Source: Paenibacillus thermotolerans
Lineage (GTDB): Bacteria; Bacillota; Bacilli; Paenibacillales; YIM-B00363
Length of the DNA stretch: 64,000 nucleotides
Assembly (NCBI RefSeq): GCF_028745515.1
Contig: NZ_JAQZSG010000005.1
Coordinates: 610-64,609, forward strand
Reading direction: 5' to 3'
The notes below the pieces were generated by a model. That model did not search any database, was not told where the DNA came from, and was given only the letters and a program-made list of their open reading frames with translations. The stretch's first letter is position 1; each line of letters starts with the position of its first letter. The position numbers and the translations under genes are program-made. Positions 10,379 to 18,917 of this stretch are shown here, piece by piece.

Positions 10379-10417
10379 AGCCCTTGGCACTCTGACAGAT
10401 CAGAGCGGCCAAGGGCT
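10379..10417. terminator. Bidirectional terminator
   Basis: AGCCCTTGGC pairs with GCCAAGGGCT, with an inner TCTGA/TCAGA stem. It lies between the converging sspP and lipoprotein genes and can serve both. Confidence 0.8.
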
Positions 10418-10425
10418 TGCTTCAC

Positions 10426-11178
10426 TTATTTCGTAGTTACTACTGAGTTAATCATCGGATAAAATCTCGGTCCGACGCCTTCCGCCGGCTCGCCGTTCGG
10501 AATATTCATCGTGTAAAGGTAATAAGCTCCGGTGGACTTCATCAGAATCATATTGCGGGAAAGCGTGGAATCGCTCGAATGGAGGAAAAATTCCGCATGC
10601 TCCCGGACGTTCGGATCCCAAATGTTATCTCCTTCTTGAGAAACAACCTCGCCTAACGCATTAAGTCCCGCTTCCGCCGTCTTTCGGATATCGTCTACAT
10701 TGATATTGGCAGGAAGCTTCTCGATTCGAATGTAATAGTCCGGGAAGTTCTTAAAGAAGATCATATCCTTCCCAGGTTCTTCAGGAGTAAACTCAAAGCC
10801 GTCCATCAGATAAAATGCGTAGCCTTGGTCGCTTTTCGTAAGCTTCGAAGCTACTTTTTCCTCATTTCCCTCAACGGTTACCGTGAGTTCCTTCGTTGCA
10901 GGCAGGTCGTCCGCATTTACCGCCTCGCCCCCGTCGCTCCCCGCACCGGCGCCAGCGCCTGCTTCCCCGCCGGTCTCATCGGCTGTGCCGTCCGCAGGTT
11001 GCTGTTCTCCTCCCGCAGCTCCGTCGGCAGCTTCTCCTGCTTTCCCGTCCTCGGAAACCGCCGGTGTGTCCTCTCCGGGCTGGTCTTTATTGCCCGTATT
11101 TCCTCCGGTACATGCCGCCAGTGAAACAGCCAATGCGGCAAGCGCAATGACAAGCTTCCATCGATTCATCAAATTCAT
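10426..11178 (-). CDS. Lipoprotein of unknown function
   Basis: The 250-residue product begins with a lipoprotein signal: charged MNLMNRWK, hydrophobic core, lipobox LAAC with the lipidated Cys at about residue 23. A long disordered linker rich in Gly, Ala, Glu and Asp (about 24-90) leads to a globular C-terminal domain (about 95-250) predicted to sit on the outer face of the membrane. I do not recognise the domain. GGAGG lies eight bases before ATG 11178. It stands alone between sspP and the gene at 11288. Confidence 0.85.
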   Translation of the reverse strand: MNLMNRWKLVIALAALAVSLAACTGGNTGNKDQPGEDTPAVSEDGKAGEAADGAAGGEQQPADGTADETGGEAGAGAGAGSDGGEAVNADDLPATKELTVTVEGNEEKVASKLTKSDQGYAFYLMDGFEFTPEEPGKDMIFFKNFPDYYIRIEKLPANINVDDIRKTAEAGLNALGEVVSQEGDNIWDPNVREHAEFFLHSSDSTLSRNMILMKSTGAYYLYTMNIPNGEPAEGVGPRFYPMINSVVTTK

Positions 11179-11287
11179 CTCATCCGCCTCCTAAAGCGTA
11201 TCTCTATTTAGGTTGGCCATTATGTCGGCCCCCGATTCAGAGATAATAACGAAATAAGAGACGGAATAGTTGCATTGCAGAAATATG

Positions 11288-11956
11288 TTACCCTCGCAAA
11301 GACGCGTAAACGTTCAAAGTTTCCGAGAGCAGCCGGTCATTGTCCGCTATGATGTAAGGCTCTGTCGCAAGCTGCCGTTCAGGGATTCCTCGGATTGTGA
11401 CATATTCTTGCTTCAGCCGTTCCGGAACGATGGCGATATCGCTCGACATAATTCCGTAAAACTCCTCCGTAAGGACAAACTTACGCCTTAATATATCCCC
11501 CTCCGGAATATTGCCGCTGTCCGCCAGCTCTTGAACAAGCGAGCCGTGAATGGATGTTACGAACGGCAGATCGGCAGGCGTAAGCCGTGCAAGGGCTCGC
11601 GATGCAACGGCGTCTTGGCAATGGATTACGTCGTACGCCCTAAGGTCTTCAATTAAATAAGCGGCGGCCAGCTCGAACGTATACCGGTCGATCTCGCGGG
11701 AAACAATCCACTTCTCGATTTCTTTATAGTGCATGTCGTAATACATAAGCAATTCTCTCGATATCGGGTCGCGCAGCTTCGCCCTCGGGATAGAGCGGGG
11801 ATTGTCGGATTGGAGACGATAATGGTTCGAAAAAGCGTCGAAAATGAGTTCGTCCACCTGATGACCGAGCGATTCCAGCCCTTTTTTTAAGGCTTGAATA
11901 TAGCTGTGTTCATCCTCTTCCGGCGCAGCCCGGGACGACGCCAGCAATATTTTCAC
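11288..11956 (-). CDS. GT-B glycosyltransferase-like protein, acceptor half only
   Basis: The 222 residues resemble the N-terminal Rossmann half of family 4 glycosyltransferases: MKILLASSRAAPEEDEHSYIQALKKGLESLGHQVD, the YDVIHCQDAVASRAL strand-helix and FVTSIHGS. The C-terminal nucleotide-sugar-binding half is absent. Sequence beyond the stop is short intergenic DNA, so this is not a simple frameshift with the second half next door. Either a truncated remnant or a stand-alone domain. AAGGAGGAA precedes ATG 11956, which favours an expressed protein. Confidence 0.7.
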   Translation of the reverse strand: MKILLASSRAAPEEDEHSYIQALKKGLESLGHQVDELIFDAFSNHYRLQSDNPRSIPRAKLRDPISRELLMYYDMHYKEIEKWIVSREIDRYTFELAAAYLIEDLRAYDVIHCQDAVASRALARLTPADLPFVTSIHGSLVQELADSGNIPEGDILRRKFVLTEEFYGIMSSDIAIVPERLKQEYVTIRGIPERQLATEPYIIADNDRLLSETLNVYASLRG

Positions 11957-12143
11957 ACTGATTCCTCCTTACACACGATTACAAAAAAATGACTTGCTAT
12001 ATCGTATTCAGAAGGGCGAATGGCAGGAAGGGCAAATAACCCGGTATTTGCTGACGTAATTATGCGCGCGTCCAATCCGCGGTTCCGCGGATGCATATAA
12101 TGCAGTAACCCATTGATCCTGATAATGAAAAGGAGGGCAAGAA

Positions 12144-12416
12144 ATGACGACCGAGGCGAAAACGAAAACTTACGCGGTACCGCCCGGCTTTTCAACGCCT
12201 TATGACGGTTTATTCGAATTTCGAACGTACGATTTCGGGCATTATTCGTATTTGGACCCTCGCATATGGGGCACTATTATTGAACGTGTGCCAAAAACAT
12301 ACGCCATTTTAGACAACGATGTGGTGGAAAGCTTTCTAAGCGCAAGCGGCATAACGGTGAAGTCGAAACAAGCCATCGATGCCGAATATGAAGCGAAATC
12401 CCCAAGAGCAAAGTAA
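12144..12416 (+). CDS. Hypothetical protein, 90 residues
   Basis: A good AAGGAGGG lies before ATG 12144. The product is soluble, rich in Tyr and Phe in its first half (TYAVPPGFSTPYDGLFEFRTYDFGHYSYLDPRIWG), with a charged C-terminus. No domain recognised. It is followed by a strong bidirectional terminator, consistent with a real transcription unit. Confidence 0.65.
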   Translation: MTTEAKTKTYAVPPGFSTPYDGLFEFRTYDFGHYSYLDPRIWGTIIERVPKTYAILDNDVVESFLSASGITVKSKQAIDAEYEAKSPRAK

Positions 12417-12433
12417 ATCGATTCAAAACGAAT

Positions 12434-12473
12434 ATTGCCCTTTCGCTCGGTATGCACCGGGAGAAAGGGCAAT
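12434..12473. terminator. Bidirectional terminator
   Basis: ATTGCCCTTTC pairs with GAAAGGGCAAT. It separates the converging genes ending at 12416 and 12477. Confidence 0.85.
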
Positions 12474-12476
12474 GCT

Positions 12477-12749
12477 TTACACGGAACTCTTAAGCTTATG
12501 CCGTAAAAGGTCGGCTTTCGTCCATTCCCGCAACGGAAGCGCTTCGGCCGGCTTCGGCGGCTCCGTAGGTTCGGGTACCGGCTGAGCTTGCGGCAAGACA
12601 AGCAAGTAATGCGATTGAAGCCGCTTCGGAATTTTTCCCCACATATTATGCTCCGGCTGGATATCGCTGTTTCGGTCCTCCCTTTTTCTACGGCTTGATG
12701 TTTGGCTTTTTCGCTCGTCGCGAACTTTTTTTCTGCTCCTTTTGTCCAT
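12477..12749 (-). CDS. Hypothetical basic protein, 90 residues
   Basis: GGGAGG lies nine bases before ATG 12749. The N-terminal third is very basic (MDKRSRKKVRDERKSQTSSRRKREDR), followed by a proline-rich middle (QPVPEPTEPPKPAEALPLREW). No known domain; the composition suggests a nucleic-acid-binding or disordered protein. The ribosome site and the terminator at its end are the main support. Confidence 0.55.
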   Translation of the reverse strand: MDKRSRKKVRDERKSQTSSRRKREDRNSDIQPEHNMWGKIPKRLQSHYLLVLPQAQPVPEPTEPPKPAEALPLREWTKADLLRHKLKSSV

Positions 12750-12843
12750 TCTCAGTCCTCCCTTACTGCCGTTTTAATATCCTATGTGCGATTGCCCGTT
12801 GTTGAAATGGTTGAATGTCTCTATGTAAAAACCGGTAAAGAGG

Positions 12844-12869
12844 CCCCTCGACATCGATTCGAGGGGTTC
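12844..12869 (-). terminator. Possible terminator of the YdjO-like gene
   Basis: CCCCTCG pairs with CGAGGGG (12844-12866). On the minus strand it is followed by only a short T-poor tail, so the assignment is tentative. Confidence 0.4.
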
Positions 12870-12899
12870 CAGCGCGTTCGGATAAGGGCAGCAAAGCCG

Positions 12900-13133
12900 T
12901 TATCCTTCTGTGCTTTTCGCTTTCTTCCTCCTTGCTGGCGTCTTGACCTCAGGCAAATGCTTCAAGCTTCTAACGACCGGGCCTTTACAAATGGGACAAG
13001 CGGAGACCGCCTCATCATCGGCGAACTCGTCGCGGACCCAAGCTTTGCAGCTCGCATCTTTGCATCCCCAAATTTTGGTCAATACAAGTTTGGGCTTGGT
13101 TTGCTCCGGTGGAAGCGTCGTTGTGCTTGTCAT
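12900..13133 (-). CDS. YdjO-like small zinc-ribbon protein
   Basis: The 77-residue product has two cysteine pairs, WGCKDASCKAWVRDEF and SACPICKGP, matching the CxxxxC..CPxC pattern I recall for the cold-inducible YdjO family of Bacillaceae. It probably binds one zinc. The molecular role is not known. The C-terminus is basic (PARRKKAKSTEG). GGGAGGG precedes ATG 13133 at good spacing. It stands alone. Confidence 0.75.
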   Translation of the reverse strand: MTSTTTLPPEQTKPKLVLTKIWGCKDASCKAWVRDEFADDEAVSACPICKGPVVRSLKHLPEVKTPARRKKAKSTEG

Positions 13134-13188
13134 ATTGCAACCATCCCTCCCTTCAGCCGGATTAGTTTCCCCTTATGAAGACCGCCTC

Positions 13189-13221
13189 ATACGAAAAAAG
13201 CCTGCCGTTCTAAAACGGCAG
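13189..13221 (-). terminator. Terminator overlapping the end of the traX-like gene
   Basis: CTGCCGTT (13202-13209) pairs with AACGGCAG (13214-13221); on the minus strand the hairpin is followed by a run of six T. The stop codon of the gene lies exactly in the 4-base loop, so the last codons form the stem. Confidence 0.85.
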
Positions 13222-13887
13222 ACTGTTCGGACCGATCCAGAAGGAAACGATCGTCAATACGGCAAGATGCGCAGGATAGAACGATCTCCAAAGCCAACGG
13301 GGCGCTTGGAGCCGGTAGATCGGGCTGCCGCCGGCGCTTCCGGTCAAGCCGTTCCCGCCGGACGACGGAAACGTGAATGCGAACAAAAACGTCGGCAGCA
13401 CGCTCCATATTTGCAGGGTATCGGGCGCTTGCAGCCAAAGCAGCGCATTCATGCCCAGATGGCCCGCCCACATCGCTACCCCCTGCGAGTATCTGTACAG
13501 CATGATCAGCAGCAAACCGTATGCGCCGTAGTCAAAGTCGATAACGGTCATCAAGACGGAGGCGACGGCGATCCAACCCCATTTGAGTAGCGGGTTCTCG
13601 GTTGTCTCCATTCGCTCAATCGCAATGACGGACACGAGAAACGTGCCGATCACGTTGACCGTCCACGTATCGAACAGAAGCATGAACGGCAGCTGGGAAG
13701 CGGCGGCAAGGAAGGCAAGCCGCCGAATATAGGCGCGAAGGCTCCGCGTCCGCGACATGCCTATGGCGATGTAATACGCGTAGATCGGAAACGCCAGCCG
13801 CCCGATCAGTCTCCATACCGGCGAATCCGGGAACCATACGGCGCCGACGTGGTCTATAAACATCGTGACGATGGCGATCCACTGCAT
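13210..13887 (-). CDS. TraX family membrane protein
   Basis: The 225 residues form six or more membrane helices. The N-terminus, MQWIAIVTMFIDHVGAVWFPDSPVWRLIGRLAFPIYAYYIA, carries the conserved DH and R-FP signature of TraX (the F-plasmid pilin acetylase family). In Gram-positive chromosomes these are usually stand-alone and are thought to be acyltransferases acting on unknown substrates; no conjugation genes are near. It starts two bases after the stop of the oligopeptidase gene, so the two are likely co-transcribed. Confidence 0.82.
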   Translation of the reverse strand: MQWIAIVTMFIDHVGAVWFPDSPVWRLIGRLAFPIYAYYIAIGMSRTRSLRAYIRRLAFLAAASQLPFMLLFDTWTVNVIGTFLVSVIAIERMETTENPLLKWGWIAVASVLMTVIDFDYGAYGLLLIMLYRYSQGVAMWAGHLGMNALLWLQAPDTLQIWSVLPTFLFAFTFPSSGGNGLTGSAGGSPIYRLQAPRWLWRSFYPAHLAVLTIVSFWIGPNSLPF

Positions 13888-13888
13888 T

Positions 13889-15583
13889 CTACAAAGCCGA
13901 ATCGTCGACGCCGGCTAAGTAGCTCCGCGCGGCCTCGATGACCGAGGCGATGCAGCCGTCCTCGAACGGGGATACCAAGCCCGCTTCCTTCACCAGCTCG
14001 GTAAACGGCTTGGAGCCGCCGGTGCGGCACAGCTTTACATAATCGGACCAAGCCGCTTCGCGGTTTTCCATCGTGCGCTTCCAGAACTGGAACGCGCAAA
14101 TTTGGGCGAGCGTGTAGTCGATATAATAGAACGGCGAACGGTAAATATGGCGCTGGAACTGCCAATAACCGCCGCGTTCCAGGAAGTCGTTGCCTTCATA
14201 ATTGCGGTGCGGCAAATAGACTCGCTCCAGCTCGCGCCATTTCGCTTTGCGTTCGGCCGGAGTCGCCTCGGGATTTTCGTATACCCAGTGCTGAAATTCA
14301 TCGACCGTAACGCCGTACGGGATGAACTGAAGCGAATGAACGACGTGATAATATTTGAATTTTTCCGTATCCGCTTCAAAAAACAGGTCCATCCAAGGCC
14401 ATGTGAAAAACTCCATGCTCATCGAATGGATTTCGCATGCTTCCAGCGTCGGCCAGTGATATTCCGGCACTTCGTAGCCCATGCTGTTGTATACCTGGAA
14501 TGCATGGCCGGCTTCGTGCGTCAGGACGGTGACGTCATGAGCCGTGCCGTTGTAGTTCGCAAAGATGAACGGCGCATTGTGCAGCTGGAAGTAGGTGCAG
14601 TAGCCGCCGCCCGCCTTGCCCGGCTTCGATTCGAGGTCCATCAAGTTGTTGTCGAGCATGAAGCGGAAAAACTCGTCGGTTTCTTTGGAAAGCTCCTTGT
14701 ACATCTTGGCGCCGCGCTCGAGCTGCCACTCAACGCCGCCTTTCGGATGCGCATTGCCGGACGGAAAGTAGTAGTCCATATCGTAGTACATCAGCTTCTC
14801 TACGCCGATCCGCGCGCGCTGCCGCTCCCAAAGGCCGGTAACGAACGGAACGAGCTGCTCCCGTACCTGTTTGCGGAAGTTCGCTACCTTCGCGGCGTCG
14901 TAATCGGTACGGTTCAACCGGTCGTAGGCTAGGCCCACAAAGCTGTCATAGCCGAGCTTCTTAGCAATGGAGGTACGAACCTTAACCAGCTTATCGTAAA
15001 CCTCGTCAAGCTTCTCTTCGTTGTCGCGGTAAAACGCCCATCTCGCCTCGGAAGCGCGTTTCCTGACGTCGCGATCGGCGGACTCTACAAACGCAACAAT
15101 TTGTGAGAGGTTGTATGTACCGCCGTCGAATTCGATCGAAGCCGATGCCAGCAGCTTTACGTAATCGCTGGCGAGCTTGTTTTCCTGCTGAAGCTCCTCC
15201 ACGATTTCCGGCGAGAATGTGCGGATTTCGGCATCGGCCAGAGCAAACAGATGGCTTCCCCATTTAGTCTCCAGCTCGGCTCTAAACGGCGAGTTAACGA
15301 GCGCCCTGTAGTAATCGGAAACGAGTCCTTGCGCAGTCGGGCCCGCTTCGTCGAAGAACGTGCTTTCCGCCTCGTAGAACGGGTCCTTCGTATTGATCGT
15401 ATGGCGCACATGAGCGATGTTGTCCATGGTGGAAAATTCGGCACGGAGCCGGTTAATTGCGGCCAGCGCTTCATTCTGCGCTTCTGCCGATGTTGCGGAG
15501 GAGAAGCGGTTCAGAAGAGACCGAAACTCCGAAACGTATTTCTCCATGTCGGGCCGTTGGTAATGAAAATCTTGAAATTTCAT
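13889..15583 (-). CDS. M3 family oligoendopeptidase
   Basis: Cytosolic zinc metallopeptidase that degrades short peptides. The 564 residues include the catalytic HEAGH (His356-Glu357-His360) and the downstream zinc-ligand segment LEACEIHSMSMEFF. The helical N-terminal half matches the M3/PepF group. AAAGGAGTG lies eight bases before ATG 15583. traX follows directly in the same orientation. Full length with all catalytic residues present. Confidence 0.93.
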   Translation of the reverse strand: MKFQDFHYQRPDMEKYVSEFRSLLNRFSSATSAEAQNEALAAINRLRAEFSTMDNIAHVRHTINTKDPFYEAESTFFDEAGPTAQGLVSDYYRALVNSPFRAELETKWGSHLFALADAEIRTFSPEIVEELQQENKLASDYVKLLASASIEFDGGTYNLSQIVAFVESADRDVRKRASEARWAFYRDNEEKLDEVYDKLVKVRTSIAKKLGYDSFVGLAYDRLNRTDYDAAKVANFRKQVREQLVPFVTGLWERQRARIGVEKLMYYDMDYYFPSGNAHPKGGVEWQLERGAKMYKELSKETDEFFRFMLDNNLMDLESKPGKAGGGYCTYFQLHNAPFIFANYNGTAHDVTVLTHEAGHAFQVYNSMGYEVPEYHWPTLEACEIHSMSMEFFTWPWMDLFFEADTEKFKYYHVVHSLQFIPYGVTVDEFQHWVYENPEATPAERKAKWRELERVYLPHRNYEGNDFLERGGYWQFQRHIYRSPFYYIDYTLAQICAFQFWKRTMENREAAWSDYVKLCRTGGSKPFTELVKEAGLVSPFEDGCIASVIEAARSYLAGVDDSAL

Positions 15584-15838
15584 CGAAATATCACTCCTTT
15601 ATTGGGACTACATGACGATACGCAGCTATTTCTCCATTCCATTTTATAACACGTCCATCGGCGATGCACTTTATTTTTCCAGTCAACGGATTTCGCGAAA
15701 TAGGGGAAGAAACGCTCATATTATGGTAGAGTATTAGCTAACGGATTGCGTTCATACGGCATGGGATAAATTGTGCGGAACAGGCGTATTCATGTTTGAA
15801 AAGCCCCTTACCGGTTTGAAAACAAGGATGTGTTCGAA

Positions 15839-16426
15839 TTGCAAATGTATTTCATTCGGCATGCTCAAGGGGAGCATACCGTAGATTGGCCCCGGTCTCT
15901 CGAGACGATTCACCCGTCGCTGACCGCGCTTGGCCGGCAGCAGGCGGGCGCGCTTCGCAGCAAGATGATGCCGAAGGAATCGGATTTGGTAGTGGCCAGT
16001 CCCACGATGAGAACGCTCGAGACGGCCGAAATTTTGGCCGCGGGGTCAGGCGCTCCGATTTATGTCACACCGCTCGTCGGTCCTCGGATGTTTCCTCCGG
16101 TTACGGATGAGGAAGGACTTGCTACGCTGTTGTGCGATTATATTTTGAGCGCGAAGGCGGTCAAACGGAAATTTCCGCAGGCCGTCATCCTGTACGAGCA
16201 TTATAAAGGCTTAAGCAACGAAGGCTTGAATCGGATGGATTCGCAGCGGTACGGGGAAGCGGTGGGCACTTTGCTGGAATGGATCCGCATGCAGCGGAGT
16301 GAACGCGTTTTCATTGTAAGCCACGACGGGACGATAACGGATTACCGTCAGCGTCTGACGGGCCGCCTGTTGACTAGAGATGATTTCTTAGGCGATGCGG
16401 GATATATTAAACTAGAGATGGACTAG
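15839..16426 (+). CDS. Histidine phosphatase family protein
   Basis: A 195-residue member of the phosphoglycerate-mutase-like superfamily: catalytic motif FIRHAQGEH near the N-terminus (RHG variant RHA), conserved Arg in SPTMRTLETAEIL, and the second catalytic His in IVSHDGTI. The substrate is unknown. I prefer TTG 15839 because AAGGA at 15824-15828 is ten bases upstream; GTG 15830 is too close to it and ATG 15845 is an alternative. A metallophosphoesterase gene follows after 14 bases. Confidence 0.85.
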   Translation: MQMYFIRHAQGEHTVDWPRSLETIHPSLTALGRQQAGALRSKMMPKESDLVVASPTMRTLETAEILAAGSGAPIYVTPLVGPRMFPPVTDEEGLATLLCDYILSAKAVKRKFPQAVILYEHYKGLSNEGLNRMDSQRYGEAVGTLLEWIRMQRSERVFIVSHDGTITDYRQRLTGRLLTRDDFLGDAGYIKLEMD

Positions 16427-16440
16427 GAGGAGGGGTGCGG

Positions 16441-17184
16441 ATGGAGCGCATCGCGGTCATTTCGGACATACACGGCAATATGCCGGCTTTAGAAGCTGTA
16501 CTTGGCGACATCAGAGAGCGCGGAATCGGCCGTATCGTCTGCCTTGGCGATCTCATCGGCAAAGGCCCGCACTCCGAACGGGCGGTAGATTTGATCCGTG
16601 AAAGCTGCGATATTGTCGTGCAAGGAAATTGGGATGAGTTTATTACAAGACCTACCGATAAACCGGATTTGCTGTGGCACCGGGACCGGCTTGGCGAGGA
16701 GCGGCTGGCATATTTGAAAAAGCTGCCGTTTTGCGTGGAATTTTGGTGCAGCGGCCGGTTTGTCCGTTTGTTCCATGCCTCGCCCGAAAGCGTGCATAAG
16801 CGCATTCAGCCGTGGGATACGGTGCAGACCCGGCTGACGATGTTCGATAATACGGAAAGCACCGGGGTCCCCGAGCATGGAGGGCAGCCGGATGTGATCG
16901 GGTACGGAGACGTGCATAATGCGTATGTGCAGCATTTTCCGGGCAGGATGCTGTTTAATGCAGGCAGCGTAGGCAACCCTTTGGAAATTACGCAAGCTTC
17001 CTATGCGGTCATCGAAGGGCATTACGAGAGCCGGGAGAACGGTTCGTTCTCCGTATCGCTTGTTCGAGTACCCTACGACATCGAGGAAGCGGTTCGGATG
17101 GCGGCGGAAGAGGAAGGAATGCCATTCATGAAGGAATACGTGCAGGAGCTGCGTACGGGCCGTTACCGCGGATTATCGGTTTAA
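16441..17184 (+). CDS. Calcineurin-like metallophosphoesterase
   Basis: A 247-residue YfcE/ApaH-like phosphodiesterase. Metal-binding motifs are visible: DIHGN near residue 8, GDLIGKGP near 38, GNWDEF in place of GNHD, and GYGDVHNAY toward the C-terminus. The GNWD variant occurs in phosphoesterases acting on nucleotides or protein phosphate. GGAGGAGGGG fits ATG 16441 better than GTG 16435. It is probably translated with the upstream histidine phosphatase, forming a two-gene phosphatase unit of unknown substrate. Confidence 0.88.
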   Translation: MERIAVISDIHGNMPALEAVLGDIRERGIGRIVCLGDLIGKGPHSERAVDLIRESCDIVVQGNWDEFITRPTDKPDLLWHRDRLGEERLAYLKKLPFCVEFWCSGRFVRLFHASPESVHKRIQPWDTVQTRLTMFDNTESTGVPEHGGQPDVIGYGDVHNAYVQHFPGRMLFNAGSVGNPLEITQASYAVIEGHYESRENGSFSVSLVRVPYDIEEAVRMAAEEEGMPFMKEYVQELRTGRYRGLSV

Positions 17185-17271
17185 GCGGCTGATCGGAACG
17201 AGCATACATAAAATGGTTCGGCATTGCGCATCTTACATCCGAATGGGTTTACCAGACAGGAGGAAAAGAGA

Positions 17272-17790
17272 ATGCGCAAACTGTTCGTATCGGTAATGGC
17301 CGCTGCCGTAGCGCTGTCGGCTTATGCAGGGGCAGCGTCGGCGTCGGCGCCGGAGGCTCCGAAGGCTCCGAAGGAAAAGCGCGAGCATCACCACCGCCAC
17401 GGCGCGTATAAGGGCTCCGTTCATCAAGGCATGTATATGCAGCTGCTGGCTGAAAAATATGCGCCGGAAACGAAGGCGGAGTGGAAGCAAGTGTTTGACG
17501 AGCGGAAGCGGTTGTTCGAGCAAATCCGCAGCTTGGACGAGAACAGCCGGGGCGGCGTGCGCGATCGGATGAGACAGCTGTTTGAGGATCGGGAAGGCAA
17601 AATGAAGGTCCACATCGAGGCTGTGACCGAATTCACGAAAGCCGTAGAGAACGGAGACGAGAAGAAAATCAAAGAGGCGCTTCCGAAGCTGCTCGCGTCG
17701 GAGAAGCAGTTCAACCAAGCGCTGGCGGAAACGTTGAAGAACCCTAATCCTAACCCGAACCCAGGCGCGGGGAAAGGGAAGAAGAAATAG
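17272..17790 (+). CDS. Secreted helical protein of unknown function
   Basis: The 172-residue product has a signal peptide (MRKLFVSVMAAAVALSAYAGAASA), then a Pro/Lys-rich stretch, a histidine cluster (REHHHRHG), a helical, charged body with probable coiled coil (residues about 50-155), and a repeated Asn-Pro tail (NPNPNPNPG) ending GKGKKK. Histidine richness hints at metal binding but this is only inference. AGGAGGAAAAG precedes ATG 17272. A strong terminator follows. Confidence 0.8.
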   Translation: MRKLFVSVMAAAVALSAYAGAASASAPEAPKAPKEKREHHHRHGAYKGSVHQGMYMQLLAEKYAPETKAEWKQVFDERKRLFEQIRSLDENSRGGVRDRMRQLFEDREGKMKVHIEAVTEFTKAVENGDEKKIKEALPKLLASEKQFNQALAETLKNPNPNPNPGAGKGKKK

Positions 17791-17799
17791 GGTTGATTG

Positions 17800-17822
17800 C
17801 CCCCTCCTTCGAGGGGGTTTTT
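17800..17822 (+). terminator. Terminator
   Basis: CCCCCTC-CTTC-GAGGGGG followed by five T, ten bases after the stop of the secreted protein gene. Confidence 0.92.
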
Positions 17823-17828
17823 GTTGCT

Positions 17829-18020
17829 AACGGAAAGAAATGTCCGCTAATTTGCGGTTGTTTACATAATACCGGCGATTAACGGAACATGTTGTCCGTT
17901 AAATTGCGATTTTACACAGGAAATGCGGATTTTTGTGCGGTTAGCGGACAAGCGGTTCCGCTAATTGCTGTTTTTAGGGGCTTTTCGCCAATGTAGCGGT
18001 CATTCGGTTCCGTTAGAGGG
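17829..18020. repeat. Four TTAGCGGA palindromic repeats
   Basis: Palindromes of the form TTAGCGGA-N8-TCCGCTAA or TTAACGGA..TCCGTTAA lie near 17829-17853, 17879-17904, 17940-17964 and 17993-18017, spaced 50-60 bases. Same family as 4-147; orientation of the asymmetric centre varies. They fill the gap between the secreted protein gene and tRNA-Pro. Confidence 0.75.
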
Positions 18021-18101
18021 AGCAGGATGGGGGAGCGCCGCACCATAACAAAAAGCTCCCCTGCCCGACGGACAAGAGAGCTGCGATTGACAATAAAAAT
18101 A

Positions 18102-18175
18102 TCGAGACGACAGGATTCGAACCTGCGACCTCTTGCTCCCGAAGCAAGCGCTCTACCAAGCTGAGCCACGTCTCG
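18102..18175 (-). tRNA. tRNA-Pro (CGG)
   Basis: Acceptor CGAGACG/CGTCTCG, D arm, anticodon loop TTCGGGA (CGG), T loop TTCGAAT with GCAGG/CCTGT stem, discriminator A. No CCA is encoded; the AT-rich sequence after it has no clear terminator hairpin. Confidence 0.95.
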
Positions 18176-18399
18176 ATGATGCCGCGTCGATTTAATGTTT
18201 CGCGACGACAACGAATAATTTATCATGTTTTTCGTATGAAATCAAGTGTGTAATTATTTCCGGACGCTGGATGTGGGTCTCATATAAAAATAAATGTAAA
18301 TTTTTCTATTTTACGAAACCTTTTACTGAATATGGCGTCTATTATCATGCAATTGATATTCATTGACAAATATATTCATCTTATTCCAGGAGGTTGTTG

Positions 18400-18807
18400 A
18401 TGATGAAGAAATCGATCGTTGTCATGCTTTCGCTTGTCCTTTTCACACTAGGAACCGGGCTTGTATCCGCGGCTCCGCCCGCACCGGCCGCTAACTCAGA
18501 TACGACCAGAGACAACCCGATGTTGGCCAGCGTTTTCGCTTTATCAAATACAACGGTAGAATTTGTTTTCACGAAGCCGATTTCTAAAGAAAGTGCGGAG
18601 GATGTTAACAATTATACTATTCGTGAAAAATACGGCTTAACGCGCCCTTTTTTGACCATCGTTTCGGCCAAGTTGGTAAAACCGAATACTGTGCTGCTTA
18701 CTACGTCCAGTCAGAATAGCCAAACACTCTATGAAGCAAACGCCTATGTGATCGGGAAGAACGGAGAGCGCATTATCGGAGGAAATAGCCCTTTTGTAGG
18801 CAAGTAA
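18400..18807 (+). CDS. Secreted protein with an Ig-like domain
   Basis: A 135-residue product with a signal peptide (MMKKSIVVMLSLVLFTLGTGLVSAA) and one domain whose pattern (VFALSNTTVEFVFTKPISKESAEDVNNYTI..TIVSAKL..TVLLTTSSQ..YEANAYVIGKNGERI) resembles the SbsA-type bacterial Ig-like fold found in Paenibacillus surface proteins. It lacks SLH or wall anchors, so it is probably released or binds another exoprotein. AGGAGG at 18388-18393 serves ATG 18400 or 18403. Terminator directly downstream. Confidence 0.75.
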   Translation: MMKKSIVVMLSLVLFTLGTGLVSAAPPAPAANSDTTRDNPMLASVFALSNTTVEFVFTKPISKESAEDVNNYTIREKYGLTRPFLTIVSAKLVKPNTVLLTTSSQNSQTLYEANAYVIGKNGERIIGGNSPFVGK

Positions 18808-18842
18808 GTAATACTTAACTTAATACCTTGTATACCAATTGC

Positions 18843-18864
18843 CGGCCCCTTATGGGGCCGTTTT
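18843..18864 (+). terminator. Terminator
   Basis: CGGCCCC-TTAT-GGGGCCG followed by TTTT. Confidence 0.88.
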
Positions 18865-18873
18865 CGTTGAGAA

Positions 18874-18903
18874 ACAAAAAAACCCTTGATTAACAAGGGT
18901 TTC
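18874..18903 (-). terminator. Terminator of tRNA-Arg
   Basis: On the minus strand AAACCCTTG-TTAAT-CAAGGGTTT is followed by further T, about 15 bases after the tRNA. Confidence 0.9.
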
Positions 18904-18917
18904 ACGTTCATATGGTA

